Origin: Caulobacter sp. Root1455
Lineage (GTDB): Bacteria > Pseudomonadota > Alphaproteobacteria > Caulobacterales > Caulobacteraceae
DNA: 64,000 nt
Reading direction: 5' to 3'
Assembly (NCBI RefSeq): GCF_001426905.1
Contig: NZ_LMFQ01000024.1
Coordinates: 431,700 to 495,699 of the forward strand
Part shown: positions 25,099 to 34,313 of the stretch, piece after piece
How the letters are laid out: every line of letters begins with the position of its first letter
How positions within the stretch are numbered: position 1 is the first letter of the stretch
Position numbers and translations under genes: made by a program
The notes under the pieces: generated by a model
What the model saw: the letters and a program-made list of their open reading frames with translations, nothing else
Told to the model about the DNA's origin: nothing
The model's database searches: none

Positions 25099-26538
25099 TT
25101 GTCGCCGCGCGGCAAAAGCGTAGGAGACGACGTTGATGTTTCACACGACGCGGATTCGACGCCGAACGACGACAACCTCGCGCTGACGTCGCGGCGTCCG
25201 GCGACGACGATTTCGGCGGGAAGACGGCTGACCAGGTTCTACAAAACCCCGCAAGGCGACCTTGAAGGCCGTCGATGGCGCGGCTGGCGGGTGGCGGCGG
25301 TCGCCGCCCTCGTGGCCGTCCCCCTTCTGGCCGGCTTGGCCGCGCTCGGCTGGACGGCGTCGCGGTCCGCGCAAGCGCCGAAGATCAGCGAGACGGCCGC
25401 CGCCCCGCCGCCGCCCATCATCCTGCCCCTCGAGCCCGAGGATTGGCGGGGCGCGATCGACTATCGCGCCCTGGACGCCCGCATCCAGGCGATGATGGCC
25501 GATAGGACCATGGAAGGCCTGGCGATCGCCGTGGTGGAGAACGGTCGACTGTCGTTCGTGCGGGGCTATGGCCTCACCTCGCCGCAGGACGGCGAGAAGG
25601 TCGACGCGGACACGATCTTTCGGTGGGCGTCGCTGTCCAAGACGGTGGCCGGCACGCTCAGCGCCCGCCTGGCCGAGGACGGGGTGTTTTCGCTGGCCGA
25701 TCCCCTGGGGAAGTTCGGCACCAGCCTGCGCCTGCCCGGCGACGCCCAGAACACGCTGACGGTCGAGCAACTGCTGTCCCAGCGCACAGGCTTGCCCAGG
25801 AACGCCTACGACGGCTGGCTTGAAGGCGGACGGGACCCGCGGGAGATCCGGGCCAGCCTGGCGGCCGTGCCGCTGCTCTGCGCGCCGGGCGCCTGCCACA
25901 GCTATCAGAACATCGCCTATGACACGATCCGCGAGGTCGTGGAGACGACCACGCATCGGCCTTATGCGGAGGAGGCTCGGCAGCGGTTGTTCCTGCCGCT
26001 GGGCATGACCAGCACGACCATCGGCATGGAAGGGCTGCGGGCGGCCAAACACTGGGCGCGGCCGTCGCGGAACCGCCGGGCGGCGCCTCTGCTTGACGCC
26101 TATTATCGGGTGCCCGCCGCGGCGGGCGTCAATTCCAACGTCGTGGATCTGGCGCGGTGGATGCAGGCGCAGATGGGACAGGCGCCCGCCGTCCTGCCGA
26201 CCAAGGTTCTGGCGGATATCCAGCGCCCGCGCGTCCATACGGGCCGCCCCTATGGCAACTCGCCCCTGGGCCGCTCGCTGGAACACCCAGGCTACGGTCT
26301 GGGCATGCGCAGCTTCACCTACAAGGGCCATCGCCTGGTCGGCCATAGCGGGGCTGTAACCGGCTATCGTTCCACCATGATGTTCGATCCCGCCACGAAG
26401 ACAGGCGTGGTGATGCTGTGGAACAGCGAAAGCAGCCTGCCTTTCAAACTCCAGGCCGAGGTCTTCGACCGCGCCTATCAGCTGCCGTTCAACGACTGGC
26501 TGCGATTGGAAAGCGACGGATCGAACCTCGCGCCCTGA
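25099..26538 (+). CDS. Membrane-anchored serine beta-lactamase-like hydrolase
   Basis: Class C beta-lactamase/esterase-type serine hydrolase. Catalytic residues: SLSK (Ser178-Lys181), Tyr269 in HSYQN, and HSG (His416) in VGHSGAV. One transmembrane segment near the N-terminus (VAAVAALVAVPLLAGLAALGW) should hold the catalytic domain in the periplasm. The start is weak: the only in-frame upstream start is TTG at 25099, while a good AGGAG plus ATG at 25136 is out of frame and reads only 16 codons. Substrate unknown; peptide or ester hydrolysis is likelier than drug resistance. Confidence 0.88.
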   Translation: MSPRGKSVGDDVDVSHDADSTPNDDNLALTSRRPATTISAGRRLTRFYKTPQGDLEGRRWRGWRVAAVAALVAVPLLAGLAALGWTASRSAQAPKISETAAAPPPPIILPLEPEDWRGAIDYRALDARIQAMMADRTMEGLAIAVVENGRLSFVRGYGLTSPQDGEKVDADTIFRWASLSKTVAGTLSARLAEDGVFSLADPLGKFGTSLRLPGDAQNTLTVEQLLSQRTGLPRNAYDGWLEGGRDPREIRASLAAVPLLCAPGACHSYQNIAYDTIREVVETTTHRPYAEEARQRLFLPLGMTSTTIGMEGLRAAKHWARPSRNRRAAPLLDAYYRVPAAAGVNSNVVDLARWMQAQMGQAPAVLPTKVLADIQRPRVHTGRPYGNSPLGRSLEHPGYGLGMRSFTYKGHRLVGHSGAVTGYRSTMMFDPATKTGVVMLWNSESSLPFKLQAEVFDRAYQLPFNDWLRLESDGSNLAP

Positions 26539-26635
26539 CCGGCTGCACCAGGCGGTCCGGACGGCCACGTCACAACCCGGATGCGGACATCGCCGATTTC
26601 GGCTTAGCTCGGCGGACCCAACCGCCGAGTCTCCC

Positions 26636-27928
26636 ATGCGCAGCCTGCTGACCGCCCTCGCCCTGCCTCTCCTCCTCCTGCCCCTCTCGCCGGTGCTCGC
26701 CCACGCCGCCCAGCCGATCCTGCTCAAGCCCGCCAGGGTCTGGACCGCCGAGGACGCCGGAGCGCCGCACGAAGGCTGGGGCGTGCTGGTCAGGGACGGC
26801 AGGATCGCCGCGGTCGGTCCCGCCGCGAGCCTGGACACCACGGGCGCCGAGATCGTCGATCTGCCCGGCGCGACCGTGATCCCCGGCCTGATGGACCTGC
26901 ACAGCCACCTGCTGCTGCACCCCTACAACGAGACCTCCTGGGACGATCAGGTGCTGAAGGAAGCGCCAGACTATCGCGTGGTCCGCGCCACGGTGCAGGC
27001 CAAGGCCACCCTGGACGCCGGCTTCACCACTCTGCGCGACCTGGGCACCGAGGGCGCGGGGGTGGCCGATGTGTCGCTGAAGCGGGCGATCAAGGACGGC
27101 GTCATCCCAGGCCCGCGCCTGTTCGTGGCCACCCGCGCCATTGTCGCCACCGGCGCCTACGGCCCGGCTCGACGCAACTACAATCCCGACGCCGACCTGC
27201 CCCAGGGCGCCCAGGAGGTCAGCGGGATCGACGAGGCCGTGCGGGCCGTGCGCCAGCAAGCTGGGGCCGGCGCCGATTGGATCAAGATCTACGCCGACTA
27301 TCGCGTCGGCCCCGACGGTTCGACCCAGCCGACCTTCAGCCTGGAAGAACTGAAGGCCATGGTCGAGGCCGCTCACTCCACGGGTCGCCCGGTCTCGGTG
27401 CACGCCTCCGGCGACGAGGGCATGCGGCGGGCGGTCCTGGCCGGGGTCGACACGATCGAGCACGGCTACGGCGGCTCGGAGGCCACCTTCAAGCTGATGG
27501 CCGAGAAGGGCGTGGCCTTCTTTCCGACCCTGACGGCCAGCGAGGCGACCTCGACCTATTTCCAGGGCTATGTCGCCGGCAAGACACCGCCGACCCCGGC
27601 CATGCAGGCCGCCGAGCGGGCGTTCAGGCTGGCCCTGAAGACCGGCGTGACCATCGGCATGGGCAGCGACGTGGGCGTATTCCGCCACGGAGACAACGCT
27701 CGCGAGCTGGTCTGGATGGTCAAGGACGGCATGACCCCGGTCCAGGCCCTGCTGGCCGCCACGTCCGTCGACGCCAAGGTTCTGCGCCGCCAGGACGACC
27801 TGGGCCGCCTGAAGCCCGGCTTCCTGGCCGACATCGTCGCGGTGACCGGCGATCCGACCCGGGACATCGAGGCGACCAAGGCTGTGGTCCTGGTCATGAA
27901 GGACGGCGCGATCGTCCGCCGCCCCTAG
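26636..27928 (+). CDS. Exported amidohydrolase (imidazolonepropionase/prolidase-like)
   Basis: Metal-dependent hydrolase with signal peptide LLTALALPLLLLPLSPVLAHA. The amidohydrolase beta-barrel motifs are: HxH in GLMDLHSHLLLHP, a Lys ligand in DWIKIYADYRVG, His in VSVHASGDEG and IEHGYGG, and Asp in IGMGSDVGVFRHGDN. The C-terminus PGFLADIVAVTGDPTRDIE is typical of the group that cleaves Xaa-Pro or carboxylated dipeptides. 430 residues. Substrate not determined. Confidence 0.92.
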   Translation: MRSLLTALALPLLLLPLSPVLAHAAQPILLKPARVWTAEDAGAPHEGWGVLVRDGRIAAVGPAASLDTTGAEIVDLPGATVIPGLMDLHSHLLLHPYNETSWDDQVLKEAPDYRVVRATVQAKATLDAGFTTLRDLGTEGAGVADVSLKRAIKDGVIPGPRLFVATRAIVATGAYGPARRNYNPDADLPQGAQEVSGIDEAVRAVRQQAGAGADWIKIYADYRVGPDGSTQPTFSLEELKAMVEAAHSTGRPVSVHASGDEGMRRAVLAGVDTIEHGYGGSEATFKLMAEKGVAFFPTLTASEATSTYFQGYVAGKTPPTPAMQAAERAFRLALKTGVTIGMGSDVGVFRHGDNARELVWMVKDGMTPVQALLAATSVDAKVLRRQDDLGRLKPGFLADIVAVTGDPTRDIEATKAVVLVMKDGAIVRRP

Positions 27929-27976
27929 CTGGCGATTCCACTTGCACGGTGCAGCTAAGACGGGCGATCTCGGCGC

Positions 27977-28618
27977 ATGCGTCGCTCGACCTTCCCGCTG
28001 ATGATCACGGCCTTGCTGCTGGCCGGTCCCGCTCTGGCGTCCGACCCCGGCACGATGCAACAGAAAGACACCCTGCGCGACGCGGTGGCCGCGCCGCTGG
28101 AGGACCTGAACCTCAAGCAGACCGCCATTCCCGCCGTGCTGCAGCGCGCGGTCGAAGATCCCTATGACGTGACCGGCCTCGACCGCTGCGAGGGCGTCGC
28201 CGGCGAGATCGGCCGGCTGGACGCGGCCTTGGGCCCGGACTTGGACGAGGCCCCCCCGCCCGACACCCGCTCGCGCGGCAAGAAAGTCGCCGACGCCGCC
28301 TATGGCGCGGGCGTCGGCGAGGTGCGCCACACCACCCGGCACGTCCTGCCCTTCCGCGGCTGGGTTCGCAGGCTGACCGGCGCCGCCAGGCACGACAAGG
28401 CCGTGCAGGCGGCGATCCGGGCGGGCAGCGTGCGCCGGGGCTATCTGAAGGGCGTGGGCATGCGGATGAACTGCGCCCCGCCGGCCGCGCCGAGCTGGTT
28501 CGTGCCGGCCCCGCCGCCCAAGCCGGTCACGGCGCCGACCGCGACCAGTCCCATGGAACGCCTGGCCGCGTTCTGGGACGGCGTCGTGACCTGGTGGCGA
28601 GGCTGGTGGCCGTTCTAG
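27977..28618 (+). CDS. Exported hypothetical protein
   Basis: A 213-residue protein with a signal peptide (FPLMITALLLAGPALAS). No known domain recognised. It starts 48 bases after the amidohydrolase gene, on the same strand. The mature part has a Gln/Leu-rich segment, a conserved-looking DPYDVTGLDRCEGVAGEI and a Trp-rich C-terminus (FWDGVVTWWRGWWPF) that might associate with the membrane. Confidence 0.75.
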   Translation: MRRSTFPLMITALLLAGPALASDPGTMQQKDTLRDAVAAPLEDLNLKQTAIPAVLQRAVEDPYDVTGLDRCEGVAGEIGRLDAALGPDLDEAPPPDTRSRGKKVADAAYGAGVGEVRHTTRHVLPFRGWVRRLTGAARHDKAVQAAIRAGSVRRGYLKGVGMRMNCAPPAAPSWFVPAPPPKPVTAPTATSPMERLAAFWDGVVTWWRGWWPF

Positions 28619-28703
28619 TGCAATATCCCTGAATGGTTGAGTTTGCCTGACATGCACTTTTAGGACACTGTGCGAGCCGCGTCGGCGTCTCGTGGAGGGT
28701 CCC

Positions 28704-30155
28704 ATGCGCTATGCGTTCAAGCCGTTTTCCGGGTGCGCTTGCCGGCGCGAGCAATGCGCGGTGCCGGCCTCGCCGGGCCTGATCGCCCAGCTCTATGCGC
28801 GATACCTGTCGCTGCTGGCCGAGGGCCGGCTCGACAAGGACATGACCTTCGAGGCGTTCTACAAGGTCTGGCGGTCCAGCCGCCGTGGGCCCAACAATGT
28901 CGGGCTGGACGACGGCGAGGTCCGGATCGGCGGGATCAAGGGTCCCCTGCGGATCGACCAGCCGTCGAAGAAGCTGGCGGGCGAGATCCGCACGATGGTG
29001 CTGCTGGTCGACTTCCCCGATCGTCCGCACGGAGACGATCATAGTACAGGCATGTACGAGCAGATGCTGTTCAGCGTCGGGGCCTTCCCGTCCGGCAGCA
29101 TGCGCGACTTCTACCGCCGGGCCAGCGGCTGGACCAAGGACAGCGGCGAGGACGGCCCGGGCATCGATGTCACCGGCGAGGTCCACGGCTGGTTCCGGAT
29201 GCCCAACCCGATCGCCTTCTACGCCGACGGCAATTCGGGCATGAGCGACAACTTTCCGCGCAACGCCCCGGCCATGGCGCGCGACGCGGTGCTGGCCGCC
29301 AAGTTCGCCGGCGTCGATTTCGCGGGGTTCGACGCCTTGGGCGAAGGGACGGTCACGGCGCTCTTCGTGATCCACGCCGGCGGCGGCGCCGAGACCACCG
29401 GCGACCGCAACGACATCTGGAGCCACAAGTGGATCATCCCGGAAGGCGTCGACGTCGGCCATGGCATCTCGGTCAGCACCTACCTGACCGTGCCCGAGGA
29501 CTGCCGCGTCGGCGTCTGCGCTCACGAGTGGGGTCATCTGGCCGCGCGCTGGGCCGACTATTATGACACCGGGGCCACCCAGAGCACCCAGTCCAACGGC
29601 CTTGGCAACTACTGCCTGATGGCGGCCGGATCGTGGGGCAATTCCGGCCTGACGCCGGTCTATCCCAACGGCATGCTGCGGATGTTCCACGGCTGGGTCG
29701 AGCCGGAGATCATCATGGAAAGCACCAAGGGCGTGGTGCTCAAGCCGGCCGCCGAGGGCGGCGCGCCGATAGTGATCCGCAACTCGGCCTTCATGACCGA
29801 CAGCCAGTACCTGCTGGTGGAGTACCGGCGAAAGCGCAGCCAGGACGCCTTCCTCCCCGATCAGGGCGTGGCGGTCTATGTGGTCGACGAGGCCGTCGCG
29901 GACGTCAACGACGAGGGCCGCCTGGCCATCGAGCTGTTGCAGGCCGACAACCGGCGCGACCTGGCCAAGATCTTCGGCCAAGGCAATCGCGGCGACTCCA
30001 ACGACCTCTATCCCTCGCTGGGCAACGCTGAACTGGGCCGCAAGACCAAGCCGCCGCTGAACATGCCCCGCTCGAAATGGTCGGGCGTCAGCATCAAGGT
30101 CATCGGCAATCCGGGCGACGACCAGATGAAGATCGACGTCACCCTGGATGCCTAG
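28704..30155 (+). CDS. M6-family metalloprotease domain protein
   Basis: The zinc-protease motif is H274-E-W-G-H278 in GVCAHEWGHLAARWADYYD, with the Asp/Asn-rich context of immune-inhibitor-A (M6) proteases. LLVDFPDRPHGDDHSTG near residue 95 is also M6-like. There is no signal peptide; the start MRYAFKPFSGCACRREQC is Cys-rich. I chose ATG 28704 with GGAGGG four bases upstream. Total 483 residues. Target unknown; a cytosolic or non-classically exported protease is unusual for this family. Confidence 0.85.
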   Translation: MRYAFKPFSGCACRREQCAVPASPGLIAQLYARYLSLLAEGRLDKDMTFEAFYKVWRSSRRGPNNVGLDDGEVRIGGIKGPLRIDQPSKKLAGEIRTMVLLVDFPDRPHGDDHSTGMYEQMLFSVGAFPSGSMRDFYRRASGWTKDSGEDGPGIDVTGEVHGWFRMPNPIAFYADGNSGMSDNFPRNAPAMARDAVLAAKFAGVDFAGFDALGEGTVTALFVIHAGGGAETTGDRNDIWSHKWIIPEGVDVGHGISVSTYLTVPEDCRVGVCAHEWGHLAARWADYYDTGATQSTQSNGLGNYCLMAAGSWGNSGLTPVYPNGMLRMFHGWVEPEIIMESTKGVVLKPAAEGGAPIVIRNSAFMTDSQYLLVEYRRKRSQDAFLPDQGVAVYVVDEAVADVNDEGRLAIELLQADNRRDLAKIFGQGNRGDSNDLYPSLGNAELGRKTKPPLNMPRSKWSGVSIKVIGNPGDDQMKIDVTLDA

Positions 30156-30176
30156 GGCCGGGCCGCTCGTCCTTCG

Positions 30177-30812
30177 TCAGCGCGTGCCGAAAGTCCGATC
30201 GCCGGCGTCGCCGAGGCCCGGCACGATATAGCCGTGATCGTTCAGTTCGGCGTCCACGGCGGCCGTCCAGATCGGCACGTCCGGATGCGCGGCGCGCAGG
30301 GTCTCGACACCCTGGACCGAGGCCACCAGGCAGACGAAGCGCAGATCGGTGACGCCCGATCGCTTCAGCAGCGTCAGGGCCGCCACCGCCGTGTGGCCGG
30401 TGGCCAACATCGGGTCGACCACGATGACCAGCCGGTCGGCGATGTCTTCCGGCGTCTTGTAGTAATACTCCACCGCCTCCAGCGAGGTCGGGTCGCGGAA
30501 CAGGCCGATGTGGGCCACCCGGGCCGAGGGCACCAGGTCCAGCATCCCCTCGGCCATGCCCAGGCCGGCGCGCAGGATGGGGGCGAAGACCAGCTTCTTG
30601 CCGGAGATCTCCTCGGCCCGGGTCGGCGCCACCGGCGTTTCGATCTCGACGGTATGGGTCGGCAGGGCGCGGGTGACCTCGTAGCAGAGCAAGGTCGCCG
30701 TCTCGCGCATCAGGGCGCGGAAGGTCTTGGTCGAGGTCTGCTTGTCGCGCATCCGGGTCAGCTTGTGGCGGACCAGGGGGTGGTCGACGATCGTGACGCC
30801 TTGCATGGCCAA
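30177..30812 (-). CDS. upp: Uracil phosphoribosyltransferase
   Basis: Salvages uracil to UMP with PRPP. The PRPP-binding loop is VIVVDPMLATGHTAVAALTLL. The family-specific segments KLVFAPILRAGLGMAEGMLDLVP and the C-terminal GYIVPGLGDAGDRTFGT are present. Length 211 is typical. Start at Met 30812, or at the second Met two codons later. It is convergent with the M6 gene. Confidence 0.97.
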   Translation of the reverse strand: MAMQGVTIVDHPLVRHKLTRMRDKQTSTKTFRALMRETATLLCYEVTRALPTHTVEIETPVAPTRAEEISGKKLVFAPILRAGLGMAEGMLDLVPSARVAHIGLFRDPTSLEAVEYYYKTPEDIADRLVIVVDPMLATGHTAVAALTLLKRSGVTDLRFVCLVASVQGVETLRAAHPDVPIWTAAVDAELNDHGYIVPGLGDAGDRTFGTR

Positions 30813-30898
30813 GCTTCCCTCTTGCGGGGCGCTGGACAGCCGCGCCTCCTCGTCGAACCCAGTGCCGTCTCAAGCCCTTCCCGCCAAGCGGAAATCGC

Positions 30899-31525
30899 CT
30901 AGCGGCCGGTCCCGTAAGCGGCCAGGAACATGTTGACCGCCGGCAGCACCTCGCGGTCGATTTCCTCGGGCGTCGGCTCGGCCATCACGTTGCACAGCCG
31001 GGCCTTCAACAGACGGTTCTGGCACAGACCGATGAACTGCTGGGCGGCGTGAACCGGGTCGTCGATTTTCAGTTGGCCGCTTTCGACCGCCTTCTGCAGG
31101 GTCGCGCCCAGCCGTTTCGACCCGCTCTTGGGGCCGGCCTCGTAGAACGCCAGGCCGATTTCGGGCGTGCGCTGGGCCTCGGCGACGATGACCCGGAAAT
31201 TGGCCATGCTGAAGTCGCTCAGCACGATCGACAGGTAGATGCGTCCCGTCTTGATCAGGGCCTCGCGGATGTCGCCCAGCTCGGACTCGATCTCGAACAT
31301 GGCGTCGCGCTGCCAGGCGCAGTGGCGCACCACATAGGCGGCGAACAGCTCTTCCTTGTTCTTGAAGTAGTTGTAGAGCGTGCCCTTGGACCCGCCGACC
31401 CGCGCGGCGATCGTCGACATGGACGCGTTGGCGTAGCCCTCCTCCTGAAACACGTCGCTGGCGACGTCGAGGATGGCTTCGCGGCGGGCGTCTCGGTCGA
31501 GACGCGGTTTCACGTCCTGGATCAT
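30899..31525 (-). CDS. TetR-family repressor of the adjacent efflux operon
   Basis: A 208-residue regulator with N-terminal TetR helix-turn-helix (AILDVASDVFQEEGYANASMSTIAARVGGSKGTLYNYFKNKEEL). The C-terminal ligand domain resembles the AefR/TetR_C group. It is divergently transcribed from the outer-membrane-factor/EmrAB operon with a perfect palindrome between them, so it probably represses the pump and itself. The ligand is likely a hydrophobic or phenolic compound, by analogy with AcrR/TtgR. Confidence 0.9.
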   Translation of the reverse strand: MIQDVKPRLDRDARREAILDVASDVFQEEGYANASMSTIAARVGGSKGTLYNYFKNKEELFAAYVVRHCAWQRDAMFEIESELGDIREALIKTGRIYLSIVLSDFSMANFRVIVAEAQRTPEIGLAFYEAGPKSGSKRLGATLQKAVESGQLKIDDPVHAAQQFIGLCQNRLLKARLCNVMAEPTPEEIDREVLPAVNMFLAAYGTGR

Positions 31526-31587
31526 TTCTTTTCCTTCGGGGTCCCCCTTGATCCCGTCAAGCTCGCGGTTATATCAGCGCCGTTATA

Positions 31588-31606
31588 TGACCGTACAGTA
31601 CGGTCA
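31588..31606. promoter_or_regulatory. TetR operator between regulator and efflux operon
   Basis: Perfect 19-base palindrome TGACCGTAC-a-GTACGGTCA, 19 bases before the efflux-operon start and 63 bases before the regulator start. A direct repeat of the form cGgTTATATcA/cCGTTATATGA precedes it and could hold -10 elements. Confidence 0.75.
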
Positions 31607-31624
31607 ATTCAAGATCGGCCGCTC

Positions 31625-33106
31625 ATGACTCCCAACGCCCTGGACAAGCCCGTCGCCTCCCCAGCGGTTTCCGGGTCGCCAAGGTCCCGCGAGGTCGGCG
31701 CCACGGCTTCGATCCTGCTGGCCGCCCTGCTGACCAGCGCCTGCGCCACGATGCCCGCCGCGACGCCGGCCCGGGTCGCCAAGGCCCCCGAAGCCTACGC
31801 TACCGCCCAGACCCTCTCCGCCTCGGACGCCGCTGCTTGGCCGACCGACGCCTGGTGGAAGGCCTACGGCGACGCCCAGCTGGACACCCTGATCGACGAG
31901 GCGCTGGTCGGCTCGCCCACCCTCGCCCAAGCCGAGGCCCGCCTGCGCCGCGCCCAGGCCCTGGCCAACCAGGCCAAGGCCGCGCAGCTGCCCAGCCTCA
32001 GCGTCAACGCCGGCGTCGAGCGCGCCAAGCAGAGCTACAACAACGGCATCCCGCCCGACTTCGTGCCGCAGGGCTACAATAACTACGGCCGGCTGGGCCT
32101 GGACTTCAGCTGGGAGCTGGACTTCTGGGGCAAGAACCGCGCGGCCGTCGCCGCCGCCACCTCGGAAGCCAGGGCCGCCCAGGCCGACGCCGCCCAGGCC
32201 CGGCTGATGCTGGCCACCTCGGTCGCCGCCGCCTATGCGGACCTGGCCCGGCTCTACGCCGAGCGCGACGTGGCCGAACGCTCCGTGGCCTTGCGGCTGG
32301 AGACTGAAAGCCTGGTCCGCGACCGGGTCGCCAACGGCCTCGACACCCGGGGCGAGCTGCGCCAAGCGCAGGCGGGTCCGCCCAACGCTCGTTCGGAACT
32401 GGCCGCCATAGACGAGCAGATCGCCCAGACCCGCAACGGTCTGGCCGCCCTGCTGGGCGCCGGTCCGGACCGCGGCCTGGCCATCGCTCGGCCGTCGGTC
32501 GCCAACCTCAAGCCTTTCGGCCTGCCCGCCAATCTGGCCGCCGATCTGATCGGCCGCCGCCCCGACGTGGTCGCCGCCAAGTGGCGGGCCGAGGCCAGCA
32601 GCAAGCGGATCGGCCAGGCCAAGGCCGCCTTCTATCCGAACGTCAACCTGGCCGCCGCGGTCGGCGTGCAGGCGCTGCATCTGGACCAGCTGCTCGAGAG
32701 CGGTTCCGACGTCGGCAGCGTCGGTCCGGCCGTCAGCCTGCCGATCTTCGAGGGCGGACGTCTGAAGGCGAACCTGCGAGCCGCCGAGGCCGACCGCGAC
32801 GGCGCCGTGGCCGCCTACGATTCCGCCGTCACCCAAGCCCTGCGCGACGTGGCCGACGTGGCCGCCAGCGAGCGCGCCCTGAACACCCGGCTAGCCGAAA
32901 GCCGCGCCGCCCTGGACGCCAACGAGGACGGCTTCCGCATCGCCCGACTGCGCTATCAGGGCGGTCTTTCCACCTATCAGAACGTGCTGATCGCCGAGCT
33001 GGCGGTGCTGGCCCAACGCAGGGTCGTCGCCGATCTGGAAAGCCGCGCCCTGACCCTGGACGTCGCCCTGGTGCGCGCCCTGGGCGGCGGCTTCGCCCCG
33101 GCCTGA
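31625..33106 (+). CDS. NodT-family outer-membrane efflux lipoprotein
   Basis: The TolC-like outer-membrane channel of a tripartite pump. Signal peptide with lipobox: ILLAALLTSAC, so Cys at about residue 39 is lipidated. The family pattern WWKAYGDAQLDTLIDEAL, YGRLGLDFSWELDFWGKNR, and LIGRRPDVVAAKWRAEA plus the second-repeat AAFYPNVNLAAAVG and GPAVSLPIFEGGRLKANL are all present. 493 residues. First gene of an operon with emrA- and emrB-like genes. Confidence 0.94.
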   Translation: MTPNALDKPVASPAVSGSPRSREVGATASILLAALLTSACATMPAATPARVAKAPEAYATAQTLSASDAAAWPTDAWWKAYGDAQLDTLIDEALVGSPTLAQAEARLRRAQALANQAKAAQLPSLSVNAGVERAKQSYNNGIPPDFVPQGYNNYGRLGLDFSWELDFWGKNRAAVAAATSEARAAQADAAQARLMLATSVAAAYADLARLYAERDVAERSVALRLETESLVRDRVANGLDTRGELRQAQAGPPNARSELAAIDEQIAQTRNGLAALLGAGPDRGLAIARPSVANLKPFGLPANLAADLIGRRPDVVAAKWRAEASSKRIGQAKAAFYPNVNLAAAVGVQALHLDQLLESGSDVGSVGPAVSLPIFEGGRLKANLRAAEADRDGAVAAYDSAVTQALRDVADVAASERALNTRLAESRAALDANEDGFRIARLRYQGGLSTYQNVLIAELAVLAQRRVVADLESRALTLDVALVRALGGGFAPA

Positions 33107-33163
33107 CCTCGGTCCTCTTCCTCTCCGCCCTTTCCGCTTTTCGCGCCTCCAGGACCTCCCCCC

Positions 33164-34279
33164 ATGGCCGACACCGCCGCCTCCACCAAGCCCAACGGCA
33201 ATCGCCGACAACTGCTGACCGGCCTCGCCGCCGTGGTCATCGTCGGCGGCGTGCTCTGGGCGCTCTATGCGTTCTTCATCGGTTCGCGCCACGTCGAAAC
33301 CGACAACGCCTATGTCGGGGCCGAAGTCGCCCAGGTGACGCCGCTGATCAGCGGACCGGTCGCCAAGGTGCTGGTCTCCGAGACCCAGGTCGTCGCCGCC
33401 GGCCAGCCGCTGGTGGTGATCGACGACGCCGACGCCCGGATCGCCGTCCTCGCCGCCCTGGCCGCGCTCGGCCAGGCTCAACGCAAGGTGAACGGCTACT
33501 TCGCCAGCGACGACGCCCTGGCCGGCCAGGTCGCGGCCCGAGACGCCGACATCGCCCGCGCCGCCGCCGCCGTGACCGGCGCCCAGGCCAGCCTCGAACA
33601 GGCCCGGCTCGAACTCTCGCGTCGCAAGGCCCTGTCGGACTCCGGCGCGGTCTCCGGCGAGGAGCTGACCATCGCCCAGAGCCGGTTCACCAACGCCCAG
33701 TCGGCCGTGACCGAGGCCCGCGCCGCCCTGGCCCAGGCCAAGGCCAGCCGTGTCGCCGCGGAAGGCAACCGCGAGGTCAACACCGCCCTGATCTCGGGCC
33801 TGCCCGCCAGCAAGAACCCGGAAATCGCGGCCGCCGAGGCTCGCCTCGCCAGCGCCCAGCTGGCCCTGGACCGCACCGTGCTGCGCGCGCCGCTGGCCGG
33901 CGTGGTGTCCAAGAAGAACGTTCAGGTCGGCCAACAGGTGCAGATCGGCGCCCCGCTGATGGCCATCGTCCCGACGACCGACGCCTATGTGGACGCCAAC
34001 TTCAAGGAAGTGCAGCTGGACAAGGTTCGCATCGGCCAACCGGTGACCCTGACCTCCGACCTCTACGGCGGCGGCGTGAAGTTCCACGGCCGGGTGAAAG
34101 GCCTCTCGGGCGGCACCGGCTCGGCCTTCTCGCTGATCCCCGCCCAGAACGCCTCGGGCAACTGGATCAAGGTGGTTCAGCGCCTGCCCGTCCGCATCGC
34201 CCTGGATCCGGCCGAGCTGAAGACTCACCCGCTGCGGGTCGGCCTGTCGATGAAGGCCGCCATCGACATCTCCAAGTAG
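33164..34279 (+). CDS. EmrA/HlyD-family membrane fusion protein
   Basis: Periplasmic adaptor of the MFS-type drug pump. One N-terminal transmembrane segment (GLAAVVIVGGVLWALYAFFIG) precedes the barrel-sandwich TDNAYVGAEVAQVTPLISGPVAKVLVSE. A long coiled-coil hairpin (alpha-Ala rich, about 90-230) follows. The second half of the lipoyl fold, LDRTVLRAPLAGVVSKKNVQVGQQV, and a beta-barrel, DAYVDANFKEVQLDKVRIG, complete it. 371 residues. Between the NodT gene and the MFS gene in the operon. Confidence 0.94.
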   Translation: MADTAASTKPNGNRRQLLTGLAAVVIVGGVLWALYAFFIGSRHVETDNAYVGAEVAQVTPLISGPVAKVLVSETQVVAAGQPLVVIDDADARIAVLAALAALGQAQRKVNGYFASDDALAGQVAARDADIARAAAAVTGAQASLEQARLELSRRKALSDSGAVSGEELTIAQSRFTNAQSAVTEARAALAQAKASRVAAEGNREVNTALISGLPASKNPEIAAAEARLASAQLALDRTVLRAPLAGVVSKKNVQVGQQVQIGAPLMAIVPTTDAYVDANFKEVQLDKVRIGQPVTLTSDLYGGGVKFHGRVKGLSGGTGSAFSLIPAQNASGNWIKVVQRLPVRIALDPAELKTHPLRVGLSMKAAIDISK

Positions 34280-34313
34280 TCCGCGCCCTTAAGCCCCTCC
34301 AAGGAAGCGCCGC

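Noticed and set aside
31049..33106. NodT lipoprotein extended to 685 residues
   Set aside because: The extra 192 residues are antisense to the TetR gene. The lipobox leader begins correctly at 31625.
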